This document shows, piece by piece, positions 1 to 5,766 of a stretch of 23,561 nt of DNA. Below the pieces are notes generated by a model, which was not told the DNA's origin, searched no databases, and saw only the letters and a list, made by a program, of their open reading frames with translations. The position numbers were made by a program, and so were the translations under genes. Origin of the DNA: a virus; IMG/VR virus record IMGVR_UViG_3300036766_001044, positions 1 to 23,561 of that record; one strand, given 5' to 3'. Positions within the stretch are counted from its first letter, which is position 1, and each line of letters begins with the position of its first letter.

Positions 1-53
1 AGCGGGTGATGGGACTCGAACCCACGATATCTTGCTTGGGAAGCAAGCGTTCT
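1..53 (-). repeat. attL: Left attachment-site repeat (3' fragment of tRNA-Gly)
   Basis: These 53 bp are identical to 23509-23561. Read on the minus strand they give the 3' part of a tRNA-Gly: the end of the D stem, an anticodon arm with loop TTCCCAA (anticodon CCC), the T arm with GTTCGAGTCC, and an acceptor 3' strand CACCCGC. Bases 54-75 do not supply a matching 5' half (no GCGGGTG), so this copy is a tRNA remnant and the intact gene should continue beyond 23561. The integrase stop codon is only about 28 bp away. The repeat is inferred to be the att core. Confidence 0.9.
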
Positions 54-81
54 CGCGCTGATGGCTTGCTGTGATTATATC

Positions 82-933
82 TCATGGCTTCGGTTTCAGC
101 ATGTTTCCCACCGGCAAGTACTGCCGCATGGCTTCGAGTTGCAGGGTGCGGGTGTAGCGGTGGATCATGGCACTGTCTGACCAACGTCCGCCCGCCATGA
201 GGACACGCTCGGGCGCGCCGTTGAGAGTGGCGAGGACCGCGAAGGATCGGCGTAGATCGTGGGGCGAGAGTTTGATGTCGAGAGTTTTTCCCCAATGCCC
301 CACAATGCGATTGAGTTCGTTTGGCTGTAACGCCTTCCCGGTGCGCTCCCTGACAAACAAGGTGGGCGCGGGGTGCATGTCTTGGCGATAATCTTTCCAG
401 CGTTCGATGTGGGCGGCGGTCTCCTGGCTGAATACAGCCGCTTTCCACTGTCCGCCTTTCACGATCACCTGGAGGACTCTCCTTTCGGTGTCCGTGTCGG
501 CTTGAAGCAGGCGGCAGAGTTCGGAGCATCGCAGGCCGGTGTCGAGCATGAGTGCACATAGGGCAAGGTCACGTGCGCCGCGTAAAGACATTGTGTTGAA
601 GGATGCGAGTAAGCGCAGGGCGGTATCGAGATCGAGCGCGCGTTGTGGTTTTCCCTGAATGCGTTTCAATCGAGCGGACAGCGCGGGATGAGTCTGGCCG
701 TGTAACCAGCCGATGAACTTTTGACAGGCCGCCATGGCCACACAGCGATTGGAGTTTCCCCATTCGGTGCGGGATACAAACGTGACTAGACCAGGTGCGG
801 TCACGGTTGATGAGTCACATTCGTTCAGGAAGAGTTCAAGGATGAATGCGTATTTGCGTCGGGTGGTTTCGGCGTAGGGGTGTGAGGCAAGGAAGTTTCC
901 CAAGTCATTATTCAATTGTTCCTCCATGGGCAT
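82..933 (-). CDS. int: Tyrosine recombinase (phage-type integrase)
   Basis: A 283-aa site-specific recombinase that would integrate and excise the element at the tRNA-Gly 3' end. Residues 10-85 form a SAM-like core-binding domain. The catalytic domain (about 95-280) shows the full set of active-site residues: R135 in GLRCSEL, K159 in VIVKGG, H225 and R228 in SPHDLRRS, W251 in GGRWSD and the nucleophile Y260 in HRYTR. The length is normal for a small phage integrase. I see no extra insertion of the integron-integrase (IntI) kind between the catalytic boxes, so it is unlikely to be the enzyme that moves the attC cassettes elsewhere in the window. Start chosen at 933; a second in-frame ATG at 927 is equally possible. 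It is transcribed toward the adjacent att site. Confidence 0.95.
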   Translation of the reverse strand: MPMEEQLNNDLGNFLASHPYAETTRRKYAFILELFLNECDSSTVTAPGLVTFVSRTEWGNSNRCVAMAACQKFIGWLHGQTHPALSARLKRIQGKPQRALDLDTALRLLASFNTMSLRGARDLALCALMLDTGLRCSELCRLLQADTDTERRVLQVIVKGGQWKAAVFSQETAAHIERWKDYRQDMHPAPTLFVRERTGKALQPNELNRIVGHWGKTLDIKLSPHDLRRSFAVLATLNGAPERVLMAGGRWSDSAMIHRYTRTLQLEAMRQYLPVGNMLKPKP

Positions 934-1000
934 TATCAGGCCACTGCAAACCCGCTGGCCTGTGAATGTGTCTGCGTTCGTAGCGCAGGCGTTGTCAAGC

Positions 1001-1049
1001 GACCGTCTGGCCGGGGAGAATAGTCACAAACCCGACCGGCGAGACGGTC
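1001..1049. promoter_or_regulatory. Inverted repeat upstream of integrase
   Basis: GACCGTCTGGCCGG (1001-1014) and CCGGCGAGACGGTC (1036-1049) form a 14-bp inverted repeat with one mismatch and a 21-nt loop. The loop contains GGAGAATAGTCACA, which recurs exactly as the ribosome-binding leader of the gene at 1206. It lies in the divergent region between the integrase (minus) and the plus-strand genes. It could be an operator, a recombinase arm site or an RNA hairpin. The structure is seen; the role is inferred. Confidence 0.4.
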
Positions 1050-1092
1050 AACGATATTCTACATGAGAAAGGAGAAAAGGAAAAGTATAAAA

Positions 1093-1147
1093 AAGTTCGA
1101 AGTGTGAAGTAGGAAGTGTGAAGTTCGAAGTTGAAAGTTGGAAGTAG
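1093..1147. repeat. Degenerate tandem GAAGT repeats
   Basis: About seven imperfect direct repeats of 6-8 bp built on GAAGT (GAAGTGT, GAAGTAG, GAAGTGT, GAAGTTC, GAAGTT...) lie in the non-coding stretch 934-1205. Apart from these, the 1001-1049 inverted repeat and the ribosome-binding site of the next gene, I see nothing else in this 270-bp gap. Confidence 0.5.
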
Positions 1148-1205
1148 AGTGCGGTTCCACGCGGTGGGGCCGGCTTACCTAATAAAACGATTGGAGAATA
1201 GTCAC

Positions 1206-1913
1206 ATGAATGAGCAAAAAGAATATAAGCCTGAAGGTGCGAAGTTTTTCGCTGGCGCTGTGTACGTGGGAGTCGTGTTGGCCGCGACCACTCTGTTTAT
1301 CTCGATGGTGCTTTCCGCTTTCGCGGCAGATGCGTATTTCTCTCGAGCGGTGATGTCTGTGGCCGGATTGATGATCGGCGCGTCGATGCTGGCCTTTCCT
1401 GTCGCCCTGCATGCTTGGGCAGTGGAGGCAAAGCATCATCTCGTGACCACGGTTTTGTATTACGTGGAAATGCTGTTCATCGCCGTCAATACGATTGTGT
1501 CCTTCCTGGTTCTGCTTGGTAGCAACACTGGCTACGTTGTGCCGGAATGGGCAATGATGTATGAGCCGTTTTCCGTTGGCGCCATCGTCTACACTTTGGC
1601 GGCCTGGGGCACGGTGTTCTTGCTCGATCCGTCTCATAAGCGATTGCAAAAGTCGCGTGAAGCGCATGAGCGTTTTCAGGATAAGGTCAGTGCGAAGGAA
1701 ATGGAGTTCCTGGATAGCGTGGAAGGTGAGGAAGCTGTCATGACGGCGGCTATGGCAAAGATTGCTGAACGGTATGATGCGTCGAAATTCAGCAGTGATA
1801 AAAAACACTTTGGCAAGGCATCTGAGCCGGCCCTGGCTGATCAGTTGTTTACCAAGAAAGAGGCGGAAGCGAAAGCGACCCCCTTTCGTTCCGGAGATAG
1901 TCACGAGAGTTGA
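1206..1913 (+). CDS. Four-helix membrane protein, unknown function
   Basis: 235 aa starting at the ATG after GGAGAATAGTCAC, a good Shine-Dalgarno with 7-8 nt spacing; a longer reading from 1131 has no ribosome-binding site. About four hydrophobic segments are visible: residues 15-40, 50-70, 80-105 and 120-142. They are followed by a charged, probably cytoplasmic tail of about 90 residues (HKRLQKSREAHERF...), partly helical. The N-terminus is short and hydrophilic. I do not recognise a family. Its place as first gene after the integrase would fit a lysogeny-expressed membrane protein such as superinfection exclusion, but nothing in the sequence proves that. Confidence 0.7.
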   Translation: MNEQKEYKPEGAKFFAGAVYVGVVLAATTLFISMVLSAFAADAYFSRAVMSVAGLMIGASMLAFPVALHAWAVEAKHHLVTTVLYYVEMLFIAVNTIVSFLVLLGSNTGYVVPEWAMMYEPFSVGAIVYTLAAWGTVFLLDPSHKRLQKSREAHERFQDKVSAKEMEFLDSVEGEEAVMTAAMAKIAERYDASKFSSDKKHFGKASEPALADQLFTKKEAEAKATPFRSGDSHES

Positions 1914-1917
1914 GACT

Positions 1918-2109
1918 GTGTACGCGCCGGTTTCCTTTACCGGGAACCGGCGACCGCTTCTGACGAAGGTCTGTGAATGCGGATGCGGTCGGGTCTTTAC
2001 GACCCACTTCCCAAACAAACGTACGATTGATGGGACGCACAAGAAACGGCGACAAAGGCAATTGAACCAGTCGGGCATCCCGTCACGTGTCGAGACAATC
2101 AGCGTGTAG
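1918..2109 (+). CDS. Small cysteine-cluster protein
   Basis: 63 aa from a GTG start five bases after the preceding stop. The core is CECGCGRVF followed by THFPNKRTIDGTHKKRRQRQ: three closely spaced cysteines, a histidine and a basic tail. This resembles the small zinc-ribbon-like proteins often found in phage accessory regions. Only three cysteines plus one histidine are present, so metal binding is uncertain. The start is not certain because the frame is open back to 1762 inside the upstream gene and the ribosome-binding site is weak. It may bind nucleic acid (inference). Confidence 0.5.
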   Translation: MYAPVSFTGNRRPLLTKVCECGCGRVFTTHFPNKRTIDGTHKKRRQRQLNQSGIPSRVETISV

Positions 2110-2124
2110 CCACTAAGGAACAAT

Positions 2125-2331
2125 ATGAACAATTATGCAGTACGTCTGTTGGACCTGCGAGTGAATGTTACCCTGGAATATCTTATCCAAGCCGGATCGC
2201 CGTACAAGGCGGTGGCGAAGGCGTTCGATCGCGCCTGCCGGGACGCCGGTCTGCCGGAGAGTGCTGGCGGCGGGACGTTTCAACTGCTCGGGGTGAACGT
2301 GACCGAGCACGACTCGCTGATGGTGGTGTAG
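2125..2331 (+). CDS. Small hypothetical protein
   Basis: 68 aa with AAGGA 6 nt before the ATG. The protein starts MNNYAVRLLDLRVNVTLEYL, then a short helical, charged part (YKAVAKAFDRACRDAGL), then a glycine-rich and beta-like end. I do not recognise a family. It sits between two other small genes; its stop and the next ATG at 2333 are one base apart, which suggests translational coupling. Confidence 0.6.
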   Translation: MNNYAVRLLDLRVNVTLEYLIQAGSPYKAVAKAFDRACRDAGLPESAGGGTFQLLGVNVTEHDSLMVV

Positions 2332-2332
2332 G

Positions 2333-2818
2333 ATGCCGCGTCGGTTGATCGTGAAAAAGAATGAGATTTACGTGGAGCGCGCGGCGGTGTGGGAGTATCG
2401 TTACCGATGCCGTCAGACCGCCAAAGCGATGATCGATAATGGTTGGGGTGCGACGCGTATCATCGAAGTGCTCGAGCGCGCGCCGGTTCCACACCTGGCG
2501 ATAGATGCCAGCTTGCTGGATGCGCCGCCCGCTGATCGTGTATCTCCGATGGAATTGATGCGTGACCTGGCCTGGCCGGTGGACTATCGGGAACTGCTGT
2601 GCGTCTGGTATTGGAGTGAAGCGCACTGGATGTTGTTTGTCCACGAGTTTCAGTCCTTGCCTGAGCCGGTTGGAGATTACTACTATCTCTATGATGGCGA
2701 AATGGATACCTTTCACCTGGTCCCCATGGCTTCGAAGGCGAAAAAGCCAAGTACATCTCAAGTACAACCCAAGTACAACCCAAGTACAACTATGGCACTT
2801 GTACCTGGAAATGGGTGA
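2333..2818 (+). CDS. Hypothetical protein ending in the iteron array
   Basis: 161 aa. The N-terminus is basic (MPRRLIVKKNEIYVERAAVWEYRYRCRQTAKAM), followed by a mixed alpha/beta region rich in Trp and Tyr. The last 30 residues (KPSTSQVQPKYNPSTT...) are encoded by 11-bp GTAC repeats and are probably a low-complexity by-product of the DNA signal. The start directly follows the upstream stop. No known replication-initiator motif is visible, but its position directly before an iteron array makes an iteron-binding role worth considering (inference only). Confidence 0.6.
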   Translation: MPRRLIVKKNEIYVERAAVWEYRYRCRQTAKAMIDNGWGATRIIEVLERAPVPHLAIDASLLDAPPADRVSPMELMRDLAWPVDYRELLCVWYWSEAHWMLFVHEFQSLPEPVGDYYYLYDGEMDTFHLVPMASKAKKPSTSQVQPKYNPSTTMALVPGNG

Positions 2819-2914
2819 GTGAGTTGGTACTTCCCAGGGATGTACCTAAAAACGGGTAGTTGTACCTGGGAAGTACCTGACTTGTACCTGACTTGTACCG
2901 GAGAAGTACTTGAG
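2749..2914. repeat. 11-bp phased GTAC iteron array
   Basis: Twelve GTAC cores occur in 160 bp, at 2751, 2762, 2773, 2784, 2801, 2827, 2842, 2862, 2873, 2884, 2895 and 2906. The first four and the last five are spaced exactly 11 bp apart. Block 1 units are AAGTACAACCC; block 2 units are of the WWGTACCTGRS kind (AAGTACCTGAC, TTGTACCTGAC). The array covers the 3' end of the upstream gene and the following intergenic space. Phased iterons of this kind are typical of replication origins, centromere-like sites or cooperative operators. An open frame at 2819-3001 across it is probably not a gene. Confidence 0.8.
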
Positions 2915-2917
2915 ACT

Positions 2918-2961
2918 AAAAAGGCCGGTCTCTTCTATGCACAAGTAAAAATGGCCTTTTT
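2918..2961. terminator. Probable terminator after the iterons
   Basis: AAAAAGGCC (2918-2926) pairs with GGCCTTTTT (2953-2961), giving a 9-bp stem ending in a T run on either strand. The loop is long (26 nt), so efficiency is uncertain. It would separate the upstream small genes from the SH3b gene at 2998. Confidence 0.5.
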
Positions 2962-2997
2962 GTTTCGCCCTACTACTACGACTAAAATAGGTGAACT

Positions 2998-3390
2998 ATG
3001 AATAAACAAACTGTAATGATCTTGGCGCTCGTGCCAATTCTCGGATTGGCCTGCATGTCCAGTATTGCCCAGGTTACCGTGACCGCAACCGTCCCCGCCT
3101 CCACGTCGCAGGCGGTGTTGCTCGATGATCTTGCTCATCACGGCCCGCTCGTGGTCGAGGGGCCGGCACGAGAAGTGCAAAGTAAGTGTTATCGCGTGAT
3201 TGCGGATGAGTCCCTGTGGGTGCGCGGGGCAGGGGAATATCAGGCGGCGGTGGTCGGCTACCTGGCGCATGGTGACATCGTCACCGCTGACGGGGCGGGA
3301 TCCGCTGGCTGGCAGAAGGTGATTGCGGAGCATGGCGCGCTGACGGGGTGGGTCAACGCGGCGTATCTGGAAGAAGTGGAGTGTGGATGA
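2998..3390 (+). CDS. Exported bacterial SH3-domain (SH3b) protein
   Basis: 130 aa with an N-terminal signal sequence (MNKQTVMILALVPILGLAC...), probably cleaved near SSIAQ or possibly at C19; the site does not match a strict lipobox. From about residue 60 it has the pattern of a bacterial SH3 domain: CYRVIADESLWVRGAG, then GYLAHGDIVTAD, then GWQKVI, and GWVNAAYL at the end. SH3b domains usually bind cell-wall peptides and often sit in lysis or wall-associated proteins. No catalytic domain is attached, so it is not an endolysin by itself. In this element, which lacks a recognisable lysin, it may act at the envelope (inference). The stop overlaps the next start. Confidence 0.7.
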   Translation: MNKQTVMILALVPILGLACMSSIAQVTVTATVPASTSQAVLLDDLAHHGPLVVEGPAREVQSKCYRVIADESLWVRGAGEYQAAVVGYLAHGDIVTADGAGSAGWQKVIAEHGALTGWVNAAYLEEVECG

Positions 3391-3719
3391 TCCCCAAGAA
3401 ACTTCTTCGGCTTCAAAAGAAATTGGGAACGCGGCGTAAGCCTGCATCCTTTCGTACGATCGCCAGTTTCTGTGGTGTCAATGTGCGATGGGTGAGTGAT
3501 ACCTTCAATGGCATCGAGCCGCGTAATCCTGTTATTCGGAAGGTGCTCGGCTTTCCGAAGTTGGCGCGACGGGCACGCGTGACGAAGGTCATGCTTTCGC
3601 AACTGCCGCACCGTGCCTGGTGGCGGCGATTGAGTGTGAATGATCGTGACGCGTGTATCTGGAATGAACACAAGATTTATTTGGAAGTTCAAAAAGAGGA
3701 GCAACGAAATGAAAAATAA
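3387..3719 (+). CDS. Small HTH-like basic protein
   Basis: 110 aa, started at the ATG that overlaps the preceding TGA (ATGA). It is strongly basic: MIPKKLLRLQKKLGTRRKP, followed by SFRTIASFCGVNVRWVSDTF, which reads like a helix-turn-helix (helix, turn at GVN, recognition helix), then more basic residues (ARRARVTK, WWRR). A DNA-binding role such as a regulator is likely but not proven. The overlap with both neighbours (SH3b gene upstream, 11-nt overlap with the next gene) points to an operon. Confidence 0.55.
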   Translation: MIPKKLLRLQKKLGTRRKPASFRTIASFCGVNVRWVSDTFNGIEPRNPVIRKVLGFPKLARRARVTKVMLSQLPHRAWWRRLSVNDRDACIWNEHKIYLEVQKEEQRNEK

Positions 3720-4059
3720 AAACGGTTTGGTTCCTGTGACCTTGAGTGGTAAGCTGGCGCGGTCCGCGAAGGATGCGAAGGCAGGAAAAGCGCCGGTGCA
3801 CGATGCTTTGAAAGGCGGTCTGCATATTTGGATTGAGTACAAAGATGCGCAGTATTTCTTGAAGATCGGTCGGCGTGGGTGTGTGCCCTCCGCGGTAGAA
3901 TGGAGGACGGTGTTGAATGCCTGGATGTGGCCGGTCACCCGTTCGCCGGACGAAAGCACACAAGCGCCGGACTGGTTCTATCTCTCGGCATCGATCCCGG
4001 ATCGGCGCGTGGCGGAACAGCAGGCGTTGGAAATTCCGGCTGATTACTTGCAGGGATGA
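3709..4059 (+). CDS. Hypothetical protein
   Basis: 116 aa from an ATG preceded by GAGGAG at good spacing; it overlaps the end of the previous gene by 11 nt. The N-terminus is lysine-rich (SGKLARSAKDAKAGKAP), then a beta-like region HIWIEYKDAQYFLKIGRRG and a Trp-rich part (EWRTVLNAWMWPV). No family recognised. Operon position with the HTH-like gene suggests a shared early or lysogenic role. Confidence 0.6.
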   Translation: MKNKNGLVPVTLSGKLARSAKDAKAGKAPVHDALKGGLHIWIEYKDAQYFLKIGRRGCVPSAVEWRTVLNAWMWPVTRSPDESTQAPDWFYLSASIPDRRVAEQQALEIPADYLQG

Positions 4060-4063
4060 TGAT

Positions 4064-4141
4064 GTGTCAGTCTCGACCTTTCGTCCTGACTTGACAAAAT
4101 ATCGCGTGATGTTGGAAGAGTTTGACTGCCCAGGTGAATGA
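4064..4141 (+). CDS. Possible micro-ORF
   Basis: A 25-codon frame from a GTG just after the previous stop: start, SVSTFRPDLTKYRVMLEEF, then DCPGE. Composition is protein-like and the stop overlaps the next candidate start at 4134. There is no clear ribosome-binding site, so it may be translated by coupling or not at all. Confidence 0.3.
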   Translation: MSVSTFRPDLTKYRVMLEEFDCPGE

Positions 4142-4268
4142 GGATGCTTTATTTCCTTTGTCCCTGACGGATGTTGTGAAGATGTGCATCGAGAAGGTTG
4201 CAAAAGAGAAGTTTCCAGACGTGAAGTTTGAAAGTAAGCGAAAGAGATTTGTCCGTCTGGATTATTAG
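4134..4268 (+). CDS. Small basic hypothetical protein
   Basis: 44 aa from a GTG start (an in-frame TTG lies at 4122, just after GGAAGAG). The peptide reads NEDALFPLSLTDVVKMCIE, then KVAKEKFPDVKFESKRKRF, then VRLDY: an amphipathic helix and a basic end, with good codon use. It overlaps the micro-ORF upstream by 8 nt. Function unknown. Confidence 0.45.
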   Translation: MNEDALFPLSLTDVVKMCIEKVAKEKFPDVKFESKRKRFVRLDY

Positions 4269-4312
4269 AAAGATGATGTACAAGTTGGTCAATACATAGT
4301 TGGAAGGACTCT

Positions 4313-4531
4313 ATGTACAAATGTATTTTGTGTGAGCAAGACCTGAAAGAAGCCCCGACTGACGATTTTTGGTTTGGGGTGTCCACTCTGAAAGGTATCC
4401 ATTATCATTGTGTAGATCACCTTGCAGATGTTCTCGCGGCAATTAGACAAAGCCTTCCAACTACGAATGCAGTGGATTTGCTAGAGTCGCCCGAGAAATC
4501 AGCGAGTCTGGCAAAACCCGCAAACCACTAA
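4313..4531 (+). CDS. Small zinc-binding-like protein, cassette-like
   Basis: 72 aa with GGAAGG before the ATG. The N-terminus carries CILCEQDL (CxxC) and HYHCVDHL about 28 residues later, which together can make a four-ligand zinc site. The base composition is more AT-rich than in the phage genes around it. It ends 10 bp before an isolated attC-type GTTGGGC core, which suggests it is the first gene of a cassette cluster running to 5127. Function unknown. Confidence 0.55.
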   Translation: MYKCILCEQDLKEAPTDDFWFGVSTLKGIHYHCVDHLADVLAAIRQSLPTTNAVDLLESPEKSASLAKPANH

Positions 4532-4540
4532 TTCAAGTAC

Positions 4541-4547
4541 GTTGGGC
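4541..4547 (+). other. Isolated attC-type R' core (GTTGGGC)
   Basis: GTTGGGC matches the GTTRRRY core of integron attC sites. It lies between two small AT-rich genes, and the next ATG follows 10 bp later, as in integron cassettes. I could not find a convincing partner arm upstream, so the site is partial or degenerate. Confidence 0.35.
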
Positions 4548-4556
4548 AGATACCTT

Positions 4557-4784
4557 ATGGCAAAGAAGAAGCATAAAAACGTAGAAATTGAACAAATCCA
4601 CACTTGGCTAAATATGTGGCTAAAGACGCTTGGCAAAGAAGAATCATATTGGGATGGTGTGTGTGCAAGTGAATGTCATGTAGCCTATGGTATGGTTATA
4701 GGCGATGGAGATAGTTTTATTAATTGGCTTTCGGCTAATTGGGAAAATCTGCCCAACAATGCGTGCACTGGACAATTGGCGTAA
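4557..4784 (+). CDS. Cassette-encoded hypothetical protein
   Basis: 75 aa, MAKKKHKNVEIEQIHTW..., acidic and Trp-rich in the middle (WLNMWLKTLGKEESYWDGV). The ATG at 4557 is chosen over 4542 because it follows the GTTGGGC core at 4541-4547. The C-terminus LPNNACTGQLA is encoded by the left half of an attC-like site (GCCCAACAATGCGTGCA), a hallmark of integron cassette genes whose stop codon lies inside attC. AT-rich compared with neighbours. Function unknown. Confidence 0.6.
   Translation: MAKKKHKNVEIEQIHTWLNMWLKTLGKEESYWDGVCASECHVAYGMVIGDGDSFINWLSANWENLPNNACTGQLA
4751..4784 (+). other. Truncated attC-like left arm
   Basis: GCCCAAC (R'' type, RYYYAAC) followed by AATGCGTGCACTGGAC resembles the left arm of the attC at 17270-17166 (GCCCAACAATGCTTGCAGCGGAC on the minus strand). 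No matching right arm follows; the next cassette gene begins at 4799. It is probably an attC that lost its 3' half. Confidence 0.45.
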
Positions 4785-4798
4785 GGAGAAAATAAATC

Positions 4799-5044
4799 AT
4801 GTTGCTGAAAATCTACGAACTCATAAAGAAAATCGAAGGCGAAATTGGTAATGATGCAACTGTCAGGTTATCCGCTGGCGAAGGTACGTTTATCATCAGG
4901 GTTGATTGGTGGGATGATGACTTCCACGCCATGCACCATTTCAGCAATACGGAACTGGCGCAAATTGTGGATGATAGTTTGCCGTTGAATTACTTTGTTG
5001 AGTATTGCAAAAAAGAATATGCCCGTAAAAAGAGCGCGGGCTAA
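4799..5044 (+). CDS. Cassette-encoded small acidic protein
   Basis: 81 aa with TAAGGAG upstream of the ATG. MLLKIYELIKKIEGEIGNDA is followed by beta-like and acidic stretches (FIIRVDWWDDDFHAMHHF) and a helical end (YFVEYCKKEYARKKSAG). The TAA stop lies within the R'' core of the complete attC at 5039-5127, as is usual for integron cassettes. AT-rich. No family recognised. Confidence 0.65.
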   Translation: MLLKIYELIKKIEGEIGNDATVRLSAGEGTFIIRVDWWDDDFHAMHHFSNTELAQIVDDSLPLNYFVEYCKKEYARKKSAG

Positions 5045-5127
5045 CAAATCGTGCAGGCGACAAGGGCAGGCGGTGGTTGTCTACTGCCAAAGTTATACCG
5101 CCCTTGCGCCTAACGCAACCGTTGACA
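5039..5127 (+). repeat. attC: Integron attC site (plus orientation)
   Basis: Left arm: GGCTAAC (5039-5045), then CGTGCAGGCGACAAGGGC. Right arm: ACCGCCCTTGCGCCTAACG, then GTTGACA (5121-5127). The arms pair as AGGCG/CGCCT and CAAGGGC/GCCCTTG with an unpaired A between AGGCG and CAAGG, the extrahelical base typical of attC hairpins. Length 89 nt is within the known attC range. It directly follows a small cassette-like gene whose stop lies in it. Confidence 0.7.
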
Positions 5128-5216
5128 CGTACGCGGGGAGGTGGTATCTTCGCTTGTGGCGCACTGATTGGATGCCCCCCTCATCCCGTCTTTGCGCCGA
5201 GAAAACCCCATTGAAA

Positions 5217-5253
5217 GAGACGTCCATCTGGTACCGGTGGGCGTCTCGCTTTT
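5217..5253 (+). terminator. Terminator after the left cassette cluster
   Basis: GAGACG (5217-5222) pairs with CGTCTC (5242-5247), extended by inner CCA/TGG pairs, and is followed by GCTTTTAATT. It closes the upstream transcription unit before the virion-operon promoter. Between the attC site and here (5128-5216) I see no gene. Confidence 0.7.
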
Positions 5254-5286
5254 AATTACAAAACTCTACTATTCCTATTGTTTGAA

Positions 5287-5315
5287 TTGACTCAATCGTA
5301 ATATTGTGCTATCTT
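5287..5315 (+). promoter_or_regulatory. Promoter of the virion operon
   Basis: TTGACT (5287-5292), 17-bp spacer, TATCTT (5310-5315) with an extended -10 TG one base upstream. The predicted start is near 5322, so the RNA would begin right at the hairpin described next. This is the only clear promoter between the upstream terminator and the packaging genes. Confidence 0.55.
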
Positions 5316-5321
5316 GATTTT

Positions 5322-5378
5322 GGCCGTCCCGCATCCCTGATTGCGGACGGCCAGTCTTTTAATACAGGGATGCGGGAC
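5322..5378 (+). promoter_or_regulatory. Leader with mutually exclusive hairpins (attenuator-like)
   Basis: GGCCGTCC plus GCA (5322-5333) pairs with TGC plus GGACGGCC (5342-5352) and is followed by AGTCTTTT, a classic terminator. But GTCCCGCATCCCTG (5326-5339) is also a perfect 14-bp inverted repeat of CAGGGATGCGGGAC (5365-5378). Forming the second, longer hairpin would dissolve the terminator. The structure lies between the promoter and the first gene at 5392. Control by a protein or by translation is inferred; no riboswitch class is recognised. Confidence 0.6.
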
Positions 5379-5391
5379 ACGCAAGGAAAAG

Positions 5392-5766
5392 ATGATCTCT
5401 CTTGACGCGATAAAAGATTTCGGACCGTGGGCGATTTTCAGTTGGCTGGTGTTGGCGCAACTGGTGATCCCGCTTGCTACAAAGATGTTGCCTGCTGCCC
5501 AGCGGCGCGCGGTGGTAGTGGAAGATCGCAAGTTGGATATTGAAGATCGGCGCGTGGATGAGTTGGCGAAAATTGCAGACGCGGTGTTGGTTAGCAACGA
5601 ACGCATGGCGGCTATCGAGAAGAGTGTGGATATGTATGGCAGTGGTCACGGGTTGATTGTTTCAAATCAGGCTGAAATTATTCGTGTGCTCGGGGAAATC
5701 ACAAGGTACGTAGCTATCAGGGAAGATCGTTTTGCTGGCGGTCGCGAAGTGCGCAAGGATATGTGA
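5392..5766 (+). CDS. Membrane-anchored coiled-coil protein, first gene of virion operon
   Basis: 124 aa with AAGGAAAAG directly before the ATG. One hydrophobic segment at residues 9-32 (FGPWAIFSWLVLAQLVIPLA) is followed by a charged helical region (VVVEDRKLDIEDRRVDELAKI) and a soluble C-terminus. One transmembrane helix plus a coiled coil could fit a holin- or spanin-like protein, but similar small proteins also occur without known role. Its TGA overlaps the next start (TGATG), so it is coupled to the small-terminase candidate. Confidence 0.6.
   Translation: MISLDAIKDFGPWAIFSWLVLAQLVIPLATKMLPAAQRRAVVVEDRKLDIEDRRVDELAKIADAVLVSNERMAAIEKSVDMYGSGHGLIVSNQAEIIRVLGEITRYVAIREDRFAGGREVRKDM

Noticed and set aside
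1-75. Complete tRNA-Gly gene at the left end
   Set aside because: The bases after the repeat do not form the acceptor 5' strand or the D arm, so only a 3' fragment is present.
82-933. Possibility that the integrase is an integron integrase (IntI)
   Set aside because: It has phage-integrase length and boxes, it abuts the tRNA att repeat, and no IntI-like insertion between the catalytic boxes is visible.
2749-2914. CRISPR array
   Set aside because: The repeats are 11 bp with no spacers of constant length and no cas genes nearby; iterons fit better.
2819-3001. 60-codon plus-strand frame across the GTAC repeats
   Set aside because: Its translation simply reflects the repeats and a terminator, and it ends inside the start of the SH3b gene. 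No ribosome-binding site.
4995-5255. 86-codon plus-strand frame over the attC site
   Set aside because: It runs through the attC hairpin and a terminator, has no ribosome-binding site and starts inside another gene.
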